Shown one piece after another: positions 52,994-62,596 of a stretch of DNA of 64,000 bases. The position numbers and the translations under genes were made by a program. Within the stretch, counting starts at the first letter, position 1; each line of letters opens with the position of its first letter. The stretch comes from Acidobacteriota bacterium. GTDB taxonomy: Bacteria > Acidobacteriota > Terriglobia > Terriglobales > Acidobacteriaceae. The stretch lies in assembly GCA_021780075.1 (NCBI GenBank), contig JAJXZL010000005.1, positions 372,001-436,000 on the forward strand, given 5' to 3'. A model generated the notes under the pieces. The model saw nothing but the letters and a program-made list of their open reading frames with translations. It ran no database searches and was not told the DNA's origin.

Positions 52994-54403
52994 ATGTTTC
53001 CGCCGCGCCCGCACCCCGCCGCCTGTTTTGCCGTCCGGTATGCCGCCTTATTGGCCGTCCTCGCTTTGTGCACCCTTTCTCTGCCCGCGCAAAATGTAGC
53101 CCCCACCCCGCCCATGGGATGGAACAGCTGGGACTCGTTCGGCCTTACCATCGACGAGGCGGACTACCGCGCCAACACCACCGTGCTCGCCGGCCTCAGG
53201 CAATATGGCTGGCAATACTCCGTGATCGACGAAGGCTGGTACATGCAGGACCCCTTCGCAAATTCCGTGGAAGCGCGCAAGTATGTCTGGGATGGGAACG
53301 GCATCCTCATTCCCGCGCTCGACCGCTTCCCTTCCGCCGCCAATGGAGCCGGATTCAAACCCCTCGCCGACTGGGTTCACGCGCAGGGACTCAAGTTCGG
53401 TATCCACATCGTTCGCGGAATTCCCCGCCAGGTAGTGAACGACAACCTCTCCATCGCCGATTCCGCCTTCCACGCCCAGGACGCAGCCGACACCACAGAG
53501 ACCTGCCCCTGGGACGAAGGAAACTACGGCATCCGCGACAACGCCGCCGGGCAGGCGTATTACGACTCCATGCTCAAGCTCTACGCCGGCTGGGGTCTGG
53601 ACTTCATCAAGGTGGACTGCATCTCCGACCATCCTTACCGCCCCACCGAGATTCGCCAGATCGCCGAAGCCATCCGCAAGACCGGTCGCCCGATCGTCCT
53701 GAGCCTTTCACCTGGTCCCACGCAGTTGGACCACGCCGCTGAGGTGGCAAAGTACGCGCAGATGTGGCGCATCTCCGACGATCACTGGGACGTGTGGGCA
53801 CCCCAACACAAGCCCGGCGCGAGCGAGTTCCCTTTCGGCGTGCGCGATGCCTTTGACCGACTTGCCCAGTGGGCGCCTTACGTCAAGCCAGGCAACTGGC
53901 CGGACGACGACATGCTGCCCGAGGGCTCTCTCACTCCGCATCCCGGCCTGGGCCAGCCGCGCCAGTCTCGCCTCACGCGCGACGAGCAGTTGTCCGAGTT
54001 CACGCTTTGGGCCATCTCCCGCTCGCCACTCATCATGGGCGCAAACCTGACCCGCCTTGATCCCTTTACCCGCTCGCTAATGACCAACAAGGAAGTTCTG
54101 GACATGAACCAGACCGCCGTCGAAAGCGGGCCCGGCCTCAAGCCGCTGGGCGGCAACAAGGCGGACTCATTCCCCGAGCGCTACTGGTATGCGCGCACCG
54201 GCGGCCCGCATCCCAAAACCTATCTGGCCGTCTTTAATCTGGACGATCATGCCACCCGCTCAGACCTTCCGTGGGAGCTGTTCCATCTGCCCGCCAAAGC
54301 ACACGCCGTCTTTGATGTTTGGAATCAGAAGCACATTCCCAGCGCGAGAGCCCTGCACGTCGAGCTTCCGCCCCACGGTTGCGCCCTGTTCCGCGTGGAA
54401 TAA
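52994..54403 (+). CDS. Alpha-galactosidase, glycoside hydrolase family 27
   Basis: 469 residues. Signal peptide (about 13-33), then the GH27 opening PPMGWNSWDSFG, IDEGWY, the catalytic nucleophile Asp208 in LDFIKVDC and the acid/base Asp in RISDDHWD (about 262). The C-terminal beta-sandwich follows. It hydrolyses terminal alpha-galactosides outside the cytoplasm. It stands apart from other sugar genes here. Confidence 0.93.
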   Translation: MFPPRPHPAACFAVRYAALLAVLALCTLSLPAQNVAPTPPMGWNSWDSFGLTIDEADYRANTTVLAGLRQYGWQYSVIDEGWYMQDPFANSVEARKYVWDGNGILIPALDRFPSAANGAGFKPLADWVHAQGLKFGIHIVRGIPRQVVNDNLSIADSAFHAQDAADTTETCPWDEGNYGIRDNAAGQAYYDSMLKLYAGWGLDFIKVDCISDHPYRPTEIRQIAEAIRKTGRPIVLSLSPGPTQLDHAAEVAKYAQMWRISDDHWDVWAPQHKPGASEFPFGVRDAFDRLAQWAPYVKPGNWPDDDMLPEGSLTPHPGLGQPRQSRLTRDEQLSEFTLWAISRSPLIMGANLTRLDPFTRSLMTNKEVLDMNQTAVESGPGLKPLGGNKADSFPERYWYARTGGPHPKTYLAVFNLDDHATRSDLPWELFHLPAKAHAVFDVWNQKHIPSARALHVELPPHGCALFRVE

Positions 54404-54547
54404 TGCAAATCTGCCGATTTTCGGCCAGCCCTGTGACGCGTGTCACTCTCCTGCGTCCGGTTACCGCCATGCCCCGCCTTCGTGTGCGAAACTGTTTCTT
54501 CCGGTTTTTGAGCAGGTCGACCAGCGCTCTCACCGGCAGGATAGCCA

Positions 54548-55474
54548 ATGCCCTTTTTGCGCTCCGGCTTTATCGCTCTTTCTCGCAACCGTCAGTTGCG
54601 CGGCTTCTGTGAGAACTCCACCATCGGCAGCAGGTTAAGCTCCCGCTTCATCGCAGGCATGGAAATTGAAGACGCCCTGCGCGTGGCCGAGGCTGTTAAC
54701 AAGCAGGGCATGTCCGTCACGCTGGACTCGCTCGGCGAGAGTGTCACCTCAGAGACCGAGGCGCACCGCGCAGCCGATGTCTACCACCAGATCCTCGACC
54801 TCATCGCCGCGCGCAAGCTCAACTCCAACATCAGCGTAAAGCTCACGCAGATGGGGTTGACGCTCGATCCCGCGCTTGCCGAGAACATCGCCGCCAGCCT
54901 CGCAGAGCACGCCCATGCCACCGGCAGCTTTGTACGCATTGACATGGAAGACTCGTCGCTGACGCAGGTGACGCTGGACATCGTGCGCCGCCTGCACGCC
55001 CGCCTGGACCTGCATGGCTCCATCGGCATCGTCATCCAGGCCTATCTGCACCGCTCAAAGGCCGACATCGAGCAGCTCATCGCCGAGGGGATTCGCGTGC
55101 GCCTGTGCAAAGGCGCTTACAAGGAGCCCGCGAGCTTGGCCTTTCCTCGCAAAAGTGACGTGGACGCAAGTTACATCCAGCTCAGCGGCATGCTCTTGCA
55201 GAGCCCGATCTACCACGGGCTCGCCACCCACCATGAGGCCATGATCGAAGCCGCAAAGTCCTTTGCCGCCGCGCATGGGATCGACCGGAACCACTTTGAA
55301 TTCCAGATGCTCTACGGCATACGCCGCGATCTGCAGCGCAAACTCGTTGCCGACGGCTACAACGTGCGCGTCTATGTTCCTTTCGGGCGCGAGTGGTACC
55401 CGTACTTCATGCGCCGTCTCGCCGAGCGCCCCGCCAACGTCTTCTTCATCGCCAAAAATCTGCTGCATCAATAA
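54548..55474 (+). CDS. Proline dehydrogenase
   Basis: 308 residues, the single-domain FAD enzyme that oxidises proline to pyrroline-5-carboxylate. The flavin and substrate motifs are RLCKGAYKEP, FEFQMLYGIRRDLQ and YVPFGREWYPYFMRRLAERPAN. QAYLHRS is also present. No second-step dehydrogenase gene lies beside it. A strong hairpin 6 bases after the stop ends the transcript. Confidence 0.94.
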   Translation: MPFLRSGFIALSRNRQLRGFCENSTIGSRLSSRFIAGMEIEDALRVAEAVNKQGMSVTLDSLGESVTSETEAHRAADVYHQILDLIAARKLNSNISVKLTQMGLTLDPALAENIAASLAEHAHATGSFVRIDMEDSSLTQVTLDIVRRLHARLDLHGSIGIVIQAYLHRSKADIEQLIAEGIRVRLCKGAYKEPASLAFPRKSDVDASYIQLSGMLLQSPIYHGLATHHEAMIEAAKSFAAAHGIDRNHFEFQMLYGIRRDLQRKLVADGYNVRVYVPFGREWYPYFMRRLAERPANVFFIAKNLLHQ

Positions 55475-55479
55475 GAAAG

Positions 55480-55516
55480 CCGGCAATGCCTGGGAGAACT
55501 CCCGCGGCATTGCCGG
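55480..55516. terminator. Bidirectional terminator between convergent genes
   Basis: CCGGCAATGCC pairs with GGCATTGCCGG (11 bp), and the loop holds an extra stem GGGAG/CTCCC with an AA turn. TTT follows on the plus strand and CTTTCTTAT-type sequence on the other. It can serve both the proline dehydrogenase and the amidohydrolase. Confidence 0.85.
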
Positions 55517-55522
55517 TTTGCC

Positions 55523-56899
55523 TTACTGCGCAGACTTCGCCGCGCCCGCCTCGTCCTTGTAGACCTTGCCACCCTTCATTACAAAAGCCACGTGCTCCAG
55601 CACTTCAACGTGGTCCAGGGGATTCGCGCTTACCGCAATCAGGTCGGCATACTTGCCCTGCTCCAGCGTGCCCACATCCGCAGAGCGGCCAATCAGGTCA
55701 GCCGCTGAAGACGTCGCTGCGCGAATCGCCCCGGCCGGCGTCATGCCGAACTTGACCATGTAGTGGAACTGCTTTGCATTGTCGCCGTGCGGATACACGC
55801 CCGCATCCGTACCAAACGCAATCTTCACGCCTGCGGCCACGGCCTTGGCAAAGTTCTCGCGCTGCAGCTTGCCCACCATCTTTTCCTTGTCGACATTCTC
55901 CTTGGGCAGACCAAACTCCACAGCCTTGCCCAGAATGTAATCGTCGTTGTAAATGTCGGCTACAAGATAGGTCCCATGCGCCTTCATCATTTCAATCCCC
56001 TCGGCATCAATCAGGCTGCCATGCTCAATGGAGTCAACGCCTGCGCGGATTGCGTCCTTGATGCCTTCTGTACCGTGCGCATGTGCCGCCACCTTGCGCC
56101 CCGCGCGATGCGCCTCATCCACGGCCATCTTCATCTCGTCATAGCTCATCTGCTCCGCGCCCGGCTTGTCTCCGGCTGAGAGCACGCCGCCCGTGGCCAG
56201 AATCTTGATTACGTCCACGCCGTACTTCACCTGTTCGCGCACCACGTGGCGCACCTGTTCCGGCCCGTCCGCAAGCTCAAAATCACGCTCTGCCGGATAC
56301 ATCATGTTCTGCACCGCGGGCGCAAACCCGTTCATGTCGCCGTGGCCGCCGGTGATCGAAATCGGCGGACCGCTGGCCACCACGCGCGGACCGGGAAATT
56401 CACCCGCATCGATCGCCTTGCGCAGATCCACGGCAAAAAATGGCTGCGAGCCCACATCGCGCACGCCCGTGAATCCCGCCTGCAGCGTCTTGTTGGCATT
56501 GACCACGCCATTAAAGCCGCCCATGAACGGGGTCTCCCGAACGTCCCAGATGGGGTCGTAGTGGTCCGCGCGCGCTTCAAGATGCGTATGGCAATCAATG
56601 AGGCCCGGCAGCACCCAGTCCTGCGAAAGATCCACCACCGTCGCTCCCGCGGGAATCACGACCTCCGCCTGCGGCGCCACGCGCGCGATGCGCTCGCCCT
56701 GCACCACCAGAACCACGTTGTCGCGCAGCTTATCGCTGGTGGCATCAAAGAGATGACCGGCTTTCACATAAACAGTGGCGGGTGCAGGTGCTGGTTTGGG
56801 AGACGGCGCGGCCGTCTGTGCCTGCATGGCGGCAGACGCCAGGCAAAGCGCGGCTGACAAAACAAGAGCGGAGCGAAACACGATGCGAATGCGATACAC
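55523..56899 (-). CDS. Secreted amidohydrolase (imidazolonepropionase-like)
   Basis: 458 residues from GTG 56899, chosen because AGGAGA lies 5 bases upstream; an ATG 12 codons earlier has no RBS. Signal peptide (about 1-28). Metal motif HTHLEA in LIDCHTHLEA, a Lys in VIKILATGG, AAHAHGTEG, and GTDAGVYPHG near the end with its metal Asp. Related secreted enzymes act on Xaa-Pro dipeptides or cyclic amides; the substrate here is not known. Confidence 0.9.
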   Translation of the reverse strand: MYRIRIVFRSALVLSAALCLASAAMQAQTAAPSPKPAPAPATVYVKAGHLFDATSDKLRDNVVLVVQGERIARVAPQAEVVIPAGATVVDLSQDWVLPGLIDCHTHLEARADHYDPIWDVRETPFMGGFNGVVNANKTLQAGFTGVRDVGSQPFFAVDLRKAIDAGEFPGPRVVASGPPISITGGHGDMNGFAPAVQNMMYPAERDFELADGPEQVRHVVREQVKYGVDVIKILATGGVLSAGDKPGAEQMSYDEMKMAVDEAHRAGRKVAAHAHGTEGIKDAIRAGVDSIEHGSLIDAEGIEMMKAHGTYLVADIYNDDYILGKAVEFGLPKENVDKEKMVGKLQRENFAKAVAAGVKIAFGTDAGVYPHGDNAKQFHYMVKFGMTPAGAIRAATSSAADLIGRSADVGTLEQGKYADLIAVSANPLDHVEVLEHVAFVMKGGKVYKDEAGAAKSAQ

Positions 56900-56994
56900 G
56901 GGAATCTCCTGAAAGGCGGGGTCTGTTTCCCGCATTATAGTGAACGCCCGCTCAAGGAAGAATCAGAATTGCCGCGGGCCGCAAATGCCGCGCG

Positions 56995-57219
56995 CTAGCC
57001 CTGCCCTCCGTCTCCGCCCTGCTTGCGAAAGTACCCGACCTGCCTGCAGATCGGGCATTCCCACGGAAAGAAGCCCAGAAACGCCAGAACCTTGTTCTGC
57101 AAAAACCCTCTGCCCGGTATGCGGCGCAGATACCGGTTGCCGCAGTCGACGCAGGAAGCGTCAGGAAAATCAAGATGAGAAGTACTGCGGTGCTGCACGG
57201 ACGGTCCTTTTCTTACCAT
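56995..57219 (-). CDS. Small zinc-ribbon-like protein
   Basis: 74 residues. Two Cys pairs, CVDC (residues about 23-26) and CPIC (about 55-58), separated by 28 residues, are the layout of a zinc ribbon. The protein has basic and aromatic residues between them (NRYLRRIPGRG, FLGFFPWE). No family named. A second frame of similar size (56952-57173) lacks the Cys pairs and is a shadow. Confidence 0.6.
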   Translation of the reverse strand: MVRKGPSVQHRSTSHLDFPDASCVDCGNRYLRRIPGRGFLQNKVLAFLGFFPWECPICRQVGYFRKQGGDGGQG

Positions 57220-57553
57220 GCACGACGGAAGCGTGTCTCAAATGCGCAGCCGGGGTGCTCCCAGCGATTGCCGCAACTGCGCCGAGCCGTATGACCGGCA
57301 CCTTTTTGAAAAACGCTGAACGTACACCAAGGCATTCGACGTCAAACTAAAATCCGTCACACCCCTGCTCAACTACCCAAAATATTCAGAGTGCTCAGAA
57401 GGTGACTGGAAGAATCCTAATGGCGGCCAACTGTTAAAAAATTGAAAACCGCCGCAGGACGCAGCACCACGGTAATGTCCCCATACCACTTTTTATGTAA
57501 TTGAATACATCCCGTCCGCGCGCAGCACATGATATAGGCGCTGCGTACGCCTC
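57220..57553. other. Intergenic region
   Basis: About 330 bases between the zinc-ribbon gene and hemH, noticeably richer in A/T around 57330-57500 than the flanking genes. No gene, RNA or clear hairpin was found. Confidence 0.4.
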
Positions 57554-58516
57554 TCATCCCTGCAACCGCGCCAGCCCCTGCCGTGCCAGGTCTGCAACAC
57601 ACCTTGCGAGGGTGGGCGATGCATTCAGTGACTCCGGCCGCTCCAGCCGAATCCCCCGGCTAGCCGCATATTTCTTAAACGCGATGTCCACGTCGTAAAG
57701 AATCTCCACGTGGTCGCAGAGAAAGCCAATCGGGTGCAGCAGCAGCGTCTTTACGCCCGACGCGGCAATGGCGTCGAGCGTCTCCTCAACCGTTGGGCCA
57801 ATCCATGTGCCGCCGCTTGCGCCCTGGCTCTGGAAGGCAAACCACCACTGCGGAATCCCGGGCACGCGCGCGGCCACCAGCTCCGCCGTGTGCTTGGCTT
57901 CCTGCGCATACGGGTCCGCGCCCTCGCCCGGCCACAGGCGCGGCTGCCCCTCGCTGGCTGCGGGCGTCTGCACGGTGCGGCAGGGAACGCTGTGCGCTGT
58001 GAAGAGCACCGGCACGGGCGCGCCGATCTCGTCCGTCAACTTCTGCATGGCCGCGCGCAGCCGCTCGGCGAAGGCCTCGGCCAGCAGCGGATGTTGCGCC
58101 CAGCCCTCCGTAAAATCGATGCGCAGCGTATCCGCCTCCGCCTGTACTGCGCGGCGATACAGCCCGACACTGGTGCGCGAATTCTGCGGCGCCAGGCAAA
58201 TGACTGCGGCCTCTTCCACGCCATCGGCGCGCATCTGCCGCACCACGTCGGGAATGTAAGGCCGCCAGTTGCGCATGCCCACATAGACGGGCACGGCCTC
58301 GCCCTGCGCGGCAAGCTCCGCTTCCACCAGCCGCGCCTGCTCCATGGTCAGCTCCGTCAGCGGACTTTTGCCGATGAGCGCGTAGCGGTGCTGGATCTCC
58401 TCGATCACCTGCTGCGGCAGCGGGCGGCCGCTGACCACGTTGCGCAGGTATTCGGGAATCTGCTCAACCGTTTCCGGCGTGCCGTGGGCGAGCAGCAGCA
58501 CGGCCCGCTTAGACAT
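57554..58516 (-). CDS. hemH: Ferrochelatase
   Basis: 320 residues from the ATG at 58516. It inserts iron into protoporphyrin IX, or into coproporphyrin III in other lineages. AVLLLAHGTPE at the start, VPVLFTAHSVPCRTV with the catalytic His, WWFAFQSQGASGGTWIGP and VKTLLLHPIGFLCDHVEILYD with the second conserved His-Glu. The start codon lies inside the end of hemE (8-base overlap), so hemE-hemH are translationally coupled. A longer ORF to 58777 is a hemE shadow. Confidence 0.95.
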   Translation of the reverse strand: MSKRAVLLLAHGTPETVEQIPEYLRNVVSGRPLPQQVIEEIQHRYALIGKSPLTELTMEQARLVEAELAAQGEAVPVYVGMRNWRPYIPDVVRQMRADGVEEAAVICLAPQNSRTSVGLYRRAVQAEADTLRIDFTEGWAQHPLLAEAFAERLRAAMQKLTDEIGAPVPVLFTAHSVPCRTVQTPAASEGQPRLWPGEGADPYAQEAKHTAELVAARVPGIPQWWFAFQSQGASGGTWIGPTVEETLDAIAASGVKTLLLHPIGFLCDHVEILYDVDIAFKKYAASRGIRLERPESLNASPTLARCVADLARQGLARLQG

Positions 58517-59603
58517 TCTTTGCCTCCAGGCGGAAGTCGCGCACCATGCGCACCACCGCCTGCACATTCTCCACCGGTGTACCCGGCACGATGCCGTGGC
58601 CGAGGTTGAAGATGTGCCCAGGACGTCCATTCGCGGCGCGCAGAATCTCATGCACGCGCTGCTCCAGCACTTCGAGCGGGGCGAAGAGCGTGATGGGGTC
58701 CAGATTGCCCTGCACCGCGTGGCCATGCCCCACCGCGCGCCAGCCTTCGTCCAGCGGCTGCCGCCAGTCGAGGCCAATCACGTCGGCTCCGGTGGAGGCC
58801 ATTTCGCCGAGCAGGCCGGCGGTCTCCACGCCGAAGTAAATGACGGGCACGCCCATCTGCTGCACCGCATGCACGAGCCGCTTTGAGGCTTCGAGGGCGT
58901 AGTCGCGATAGTCGGAGAAGCTGAGCGAGCCAACCCAACTGTCGAAGATCTGGATGACATCCGCGCCGGCCTGGACCTGCAACTGGCAGTACTCCGTCAG
59001 CACGGCCACCAGCTTGTCCAGTAGGCCGCGCCACGCAGTGGTGTCGCCGTACATCATTTGCTTGGTGTGGATGTAATTGCGCGAGCCGCCGCCCTCAATC
59101 ATGTAGCTGGCCAGTGTGTAGGGCGCGCCGCAAAAGCCGATGATGCCGAGACGGTCGCGGAAGTGCGCAGCAACCTTCTCGATGGCGCGGGCGACATAGG
59201 CCAGATCAGAGGCGCGGTCGGTGCGCAGCGCACGCACGTCCTCAGCCGTACGCACAGGGTGATGCACCACCGGCCCTTCCCCAGCCTGAAACTCGAAGGG
59301 CAGGCCCATCGGTTCCAGCGGCAGCAGCAGGTCGGCAAAGATGATGGCCGCATCGACGCCGAGCTTTTCCGCAGCGGTGATGGTGACCTCAGCGGCGATC
59401 TCGGGCTGCTTGCAGATTTCGACGAGCGTGTGATGCTTGCGGACGTCGCGATACTCCTGCATGTAGCGGCCGGCCTGGCGCAGAAACCAGACAGGCGTGC
59501 GGTCAACGTGCTTGCGCAGGCAGGCACGCACAAATCGGGTGCCTTCAAGAATCGTGTCGGGGCCGCCTGCGGAAGAGGCGACGTTGGAATCAGCAATTTC
59601 CAT
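58509..59603 (-). CDS. hemE: Uroporphyrinogen decarboxylase
   Basis: 364 residues from the ATG at 59603. It decarboxylates uroporphyrinogen III to coproporphyrinogen III. The N-terminal signature TPVWFLRQAGRYMQEYR, AAIIFADLLLP and FCGAPYTLASYMIEGGGSRN in the middle, and NLGHGIVPGTPVENVQAVV near the end are all standard. The in-frame extension to 59705 is not conserved. Confidence 0.97.
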   Translation of the reverse strand: MEIADSNVASSAGGPDTILEGTRFVRACLRKHVDRTPVWFLRQAGRYMQEYRDVRKHHTLVEICKQPEIAAEVTITAAEKLGVDAAIIFADLLLPLEPMGLPFEFQAGEGPVVHHPVRTAEDVRALRTDRASDLAYVARAIEKVAAHFRDRLGIIGFCGAPYTLASYMIEGGGSRNYIHTKQMMYGDTTAWRGLLDKLVAVLTEYCQLQVQAGADVIQIFDSWVGSLSFSDYRDYALEASKRLVHAVQQMGVPVIYFGVETAGLLGEMASTGADVIGLDWRQPLDEGWRAVGHGHAVQGNLDPITLFAPLEVLEQRVHEILRAANGRPGHIFNLGHGIVPGTPVENVQAVVRMVRDFRLEAKNV

Positions 59604-60104
59604 ATACGAAGATTTTAACGGGCGCGCACGGCTGCGGATGGGGACAGGCTCGTTTACCCGGGGTGGCAAGTGGGCCGTTTTACGCGTCTCCGTAATTTTC
59701 TGCAAGCGTTCTGTGGAAAATCGCGAATCTTTTCCGGGTCAAAAAGGGGGGGTGGGGGGGGTAGGGGGGGGTACCAGCCGCTAGCCTCCAGCTTCTAGCT
59801 TCTCGCCCTTCTGTGAGGGCTGGATGCGTGGTTCTGACTTACTTACTTATTCTGCACGAAGTGGGGGAAATTCTCTGCAAAGTTGCCGGAGATTTTTTGC
59901 GAGCCCACCCTTTTCGCAAAGGGCGCGAAAAAGGATGGGGCAACCCTGGCGATGAGTAGGGCAAACCTCTCAAGACCCTGCTGTACTTACTCGAATCTGT
60001 GAGTGGCCACTTGCCTCGGTGCTGTATCTGGGCTACTCGCCAGCCTAGAAAGTAACCCTTCACACAGTAGACATGGCAACGGAACTGCGGTATCTTCGCA
60101 CCAA
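59604..60104. other. Intergenic region
   Basis: 500 bases with poor coding potential. Contains a run of G tracts (59746-59771) and an imperfect pattern of CTAGC/CTTCTAGCTTC (59780-59800) that may be a decayed small repeat. The rest shows no recognised gene. Confidence 0.4.
59746..59771 (+). repeat. Three long G tracts, possible G-quadruplex
   Basis: G7 (59746-59752), one T, G8 (59754-59761), TA, G8 (59764-59771). Runs of seven and eight G can each be split into two triples, so an intramolecular G-quadruplex is possible on the plus strand. Upstream of hemE on the template side; a regulatory effect is only a guess. Confidence 0.55.
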
Positions 60105-60458
60105 ATGGCAGCCGATGACTTCAACATCCAACAGTTACCCACACCTAAAATGCTGCTTCGCGCGCATAATTTCCGCAGTGACAACTATGTGACCCTATCA
60201 ATCACCCACGTCCCTGAAAGAGTATTTGAGGGAGTGCCGCGTCCCAGAATCCTGCGCTGCTCAATGTTCGGCACATTGCTGTCCCGTCAAGAGGACTTCG
60301 ACGCACCTGATATAGAGGCAGGGCAAATGTTGTTGAACGCGTGCTTTTGCAAGCTCTTTCCCGATCATCAATGCAACGAAAGCTGCACGGATTGGACAGT
60401 GCAAGGAGGAGATGACACACCATCGAACGAGCAGCCCGTCAATCAGACGGTCCAATAA
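60105..60458 (+). CDS. Hypothetical protein, doubtful
   Basis: 117 residues from the ATG at 60105. No known motif, no signal peptide, four Cys late in the protein. The ribosome-binding site is weak. The frame extends upstream to 60003. It may be real but it has no support besides being open. Confidence 0.3.
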   Translation: MAADDFNIQQLPTPKMLLRAHNFRSDNYVTLSITHVPERVFEGVPRPRILRCSMFGTLLSRQEDFDAPDIEAGQMLLNACFCKLFPDHQCNESCTDWTVQGGDDTPSNEQPVNQTVQ

Positions 60459-60550
60459 ACGGAGTATTGAACGGGCAGTGGCCTGGCTGCCGGTGGAAGT
60501 AAAACGAGTCCTTCCGCACATGGCGGGTGAGATGTGAGCAGACAAAAAAC

Positions 60551-60573
60551 GGCCCCCGTTTTCGGCGGGGGCC
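60551..60573 (-). terminator. Rho-independent terminator of the OmpA-like gene
   Basis: On the minus strand GGCCCCCG and CGGGGGCC form an 8-bp stem with a seven-base loop, followed by GTTTTTTG. It lies about 100 bases after the OmpA-like stop, a classic stem plus T-run. Confidence 0.85.
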
Positions 60574-60675
60574 AAGTTGCCTTGGTTCTCTCGTGTTGCG
60601 AGAGCTTTTTTGGCGGCCAGACGGCCGGGGAGCCGTCGGGGCGGAATTGAGCCTCAGGGGGGGTGGCTGCGCGGC

Positions 60676-61563
60676 TTACGGCCGCTCCGCACCCGTCGAA
60701 GAAGCCACACCATGGGGAGGTGTGGATTCCTGGGCCGCCAAACTGTTTTCCATCAACCGAATGTGCACGCTGCTGGTCCTGACCGGCTGGGTGCCTGCAT
60801 CGCCGGCGGTCGCCACCTGGGCATTGCCCAGCGCAACGTAGTGCATACGGTAGACGGGAATCTGATGTTCGGTTACGAGGTAGCGCTCAACCGACTCGGC
60901 CAGCCGCTGCGAGCTCTGGATGCCTGCGGCTCCGTGGGCGGGCGAGTGCGCGTCGAGTTCGAGGATGTATCCCTGGTGACCGGCGAGGCTGGCTGCCAGA
61001 TCATCAAGCTGCTTCTTCGCATTTGCTGAAAGCACCGGGCTGCCGCCGCGGAACATGACGTCCGCCTCAGTGACCTGGTGATACTGGTCCAGGCCCTTGA
61101 CCGTCGAGTTCAGCTGGTCAACGTGGCCGGATGCGCCCTGCGCAAGGTCATTGGCGTTTTTCGCCTGTGCGCCAGCCGCGGTGGCGGTCTGATTGGCAGC
61201 GTCGGCGGTGGACTGGGCCTGATGGATGCCTGCCTGCGCCCGGCTGTCTACGTCCTGAATATCCTTGGCGTTCTTGGCATTGACCTGGTCAAGCTCGGTG
61301 AGGCGGTCGTTGATCGGGTCAACCCGCTTCTTAACCCAAACCTTGCGGGCAAAGGGATTCAGATGGCCCCAGAAGCCTTCCTTGTCCGTGTTCGCCGTGG
61401 AGGCCGATGACGTGGCCTGCTGCTGCGCCGCCGGAGGGGCGCTCTGGGGATCACCAGCGGGCTGCGCCTGCTGCGCCACCGCCGGAATCGCCATTGCCGA
61501 TCCCAGCACAAAAACTGCGAGTGAGCTGCGGAAGAAAAAACCGTAATTTGATTCAGATTTCAT
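60676..61563 (-). CDS. OmpA-family envelope protein
   Basis: 295 residues. Signal peptide (about 10-30, ending AVAQQ), a Gln/Ala/Ser-rich stretch, a coiled-coil-like helical region (about 80-165, rich in Ala/Gln/Asn) and a C-terminal OmpA-like domain of about 115 residues (MFRGGSPVLSANAKKQLDDLA, LELDAHSPAHG, SQRLAESVERYLVTEHQIP). Such domains hold peptidoglycan. No beta-barrel is visible, so it is probably periplasmic. A terminator follows. Confidence 0.82.
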   Translation of the reverse strand: MKSESNYGFFFRSSLAVFVLGSAMAIPAVAQQAQPAGDPQSAPPAAQQQATSSASTANTDKEGFWGHLNPFARKVWVKKRVDPINDRLTELDQVNAKNAKDIQDVDSRAQAGIHQAQSTADAANQTATAAGAQAKNANDLAQGASGHVDQLNSTVKGLDQYHQVTEADVMFRGGSPVLSANAKKQLDDLAASLAGHQGYILELDAHSPAHGAAGIQSSQRLAESVERYLVTEHQIPVYRMHYVALGNAQVATAGDAGTQPVRTSSVHIRLMENSLAAQESTPPHGVASSTGAERP

Positions 61564-61812
61564 GATGTGTCGCCCCCTTTGTTATGTAACCGCCGAATCT
61601 CTGCGGTCGAGCTGTTTTGCGCTCGCCCTAGAGATAGCAATGCCCGTGCCAAAGTGGGCGACATGAAGGGATGGAAATTAATCGATTGATATGACACGAC
61701 TTACACGTACATTCTTTTGCACGCACCGAGACCTGGCGGCCGGACGCAGTGCGCAGCACGTGTAATTTTTACAGGGCGAAGTAAGTTCTACCGGGTAAAG
61801 AGTAATTCCGCG
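61564..61812. other. Intergenic region
   Basis: 250 bases with no recognised gene. Promoter signals for the OmpA-like gene should lie here; none is certain. Confidence 0.35.
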
Positions 61813-62340
61813 CTAATTGGCCTCGACGTGAATGATGCGGATCTCAGGGTAGGCGCCATCCCAGTCCGGAGATACGGCATCGAAGATCAGCCGGAAGTCG
61901 CGCCCGTCGCCGGGCTTGAGCGGCGCGGCGGAAACTGGCTCCACGTCAATATATGGCTCGCGCGTGCGGATGAGCTTGAGCGATTGCGTCTCGTTCTGCG
62001 TGACTTCCTTGGCGGGGTCGCGGAAAAGCACCTGTACCGTGATGCCGCTTACGGTGCGGCTTCCCTTGTTGGCGATATGCCCATCTAGATATGTGACCTT
62101 GCCGCCGGCCAGATTGCTGGACTCGCTCATGACCAAGCCGGTGATGGGCAGGTTTGCCGCATAGGGGTCCAGCGCAGATGAGATTGGCGTTACCGTTGCC
62201 GGCTTCCGGCCGTGCTCCAGCACCAGAACCGCAACTGCAGCCACAACCAGAATGACGGCGGCTGCGATTGCCAACGGCAGCCAGTTGCGCTCCCGCACTT
62301 CAGCAGGCGGAACGAGATTAAGATCGGGGCCAGTGCTCAC
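61813..62340 (-). CDS. Hypothetical membrane-anchored protein (DUF2393-like)
   Basis: 175 residues. A cytoplasmic stretch of about 20 residues, one membrane helix (about 22-43) and an extracytoplasmic domain of about 120 residues. That domain contains the segments LDGHIANKGSRTVSGITVQVLFRD, DVEPVSAAPLKPGDGRDFRLIF and IRIIHVEA. It resembles the FxLYD/DUF2393 fold of small envelope proteins; the match is by memory and uncertain. Confidence 0.6.
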   Translation of the reverse strand: MSTGPDLNLVPPAEVRERNWLPLAIAAAVILVVAAVAVLVLEHGRKPATVTPISSALDPYAANLPITGLVMSESSNLAGGKVTYLDGHIANKGSRTVSGITVQVLFRDPAKEVTQNETQSLKLIRTREPYIDVEPVSAAPLKPGDGRDFRLIFDAVSPDWDGAYPEIRIIHVEAN

Positions 62341-62596
62341 GATGGGATTTTACACCCGTCACAAAAGGAATAGTCCGGCCTCCTTCGTTCTTCCATTACG
62401 TATGAAGAAACGGACGGCACCGGTCGATAATCTCTGCAGTGCATCACAGTTGCAGAGCGGCATACATCTTTTGTTTGATTTTTTTGGCAGGCAATCGGCC
62501 TACTAATAGGAGAAGCTGGGTTCAGGAACCCGGCGATGCAGATTTTCGTAATCTTGTTTTCAGGGACTTTTGCGTAAGAGGCCAGGAAGGCAAACC

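Noticed and set aside
57554-58777. Longer start for ferrochelatase
   Set aside because: The extra 87 residues are a shadow of hemE; the ATG at 58516 matches the family N-terminus.
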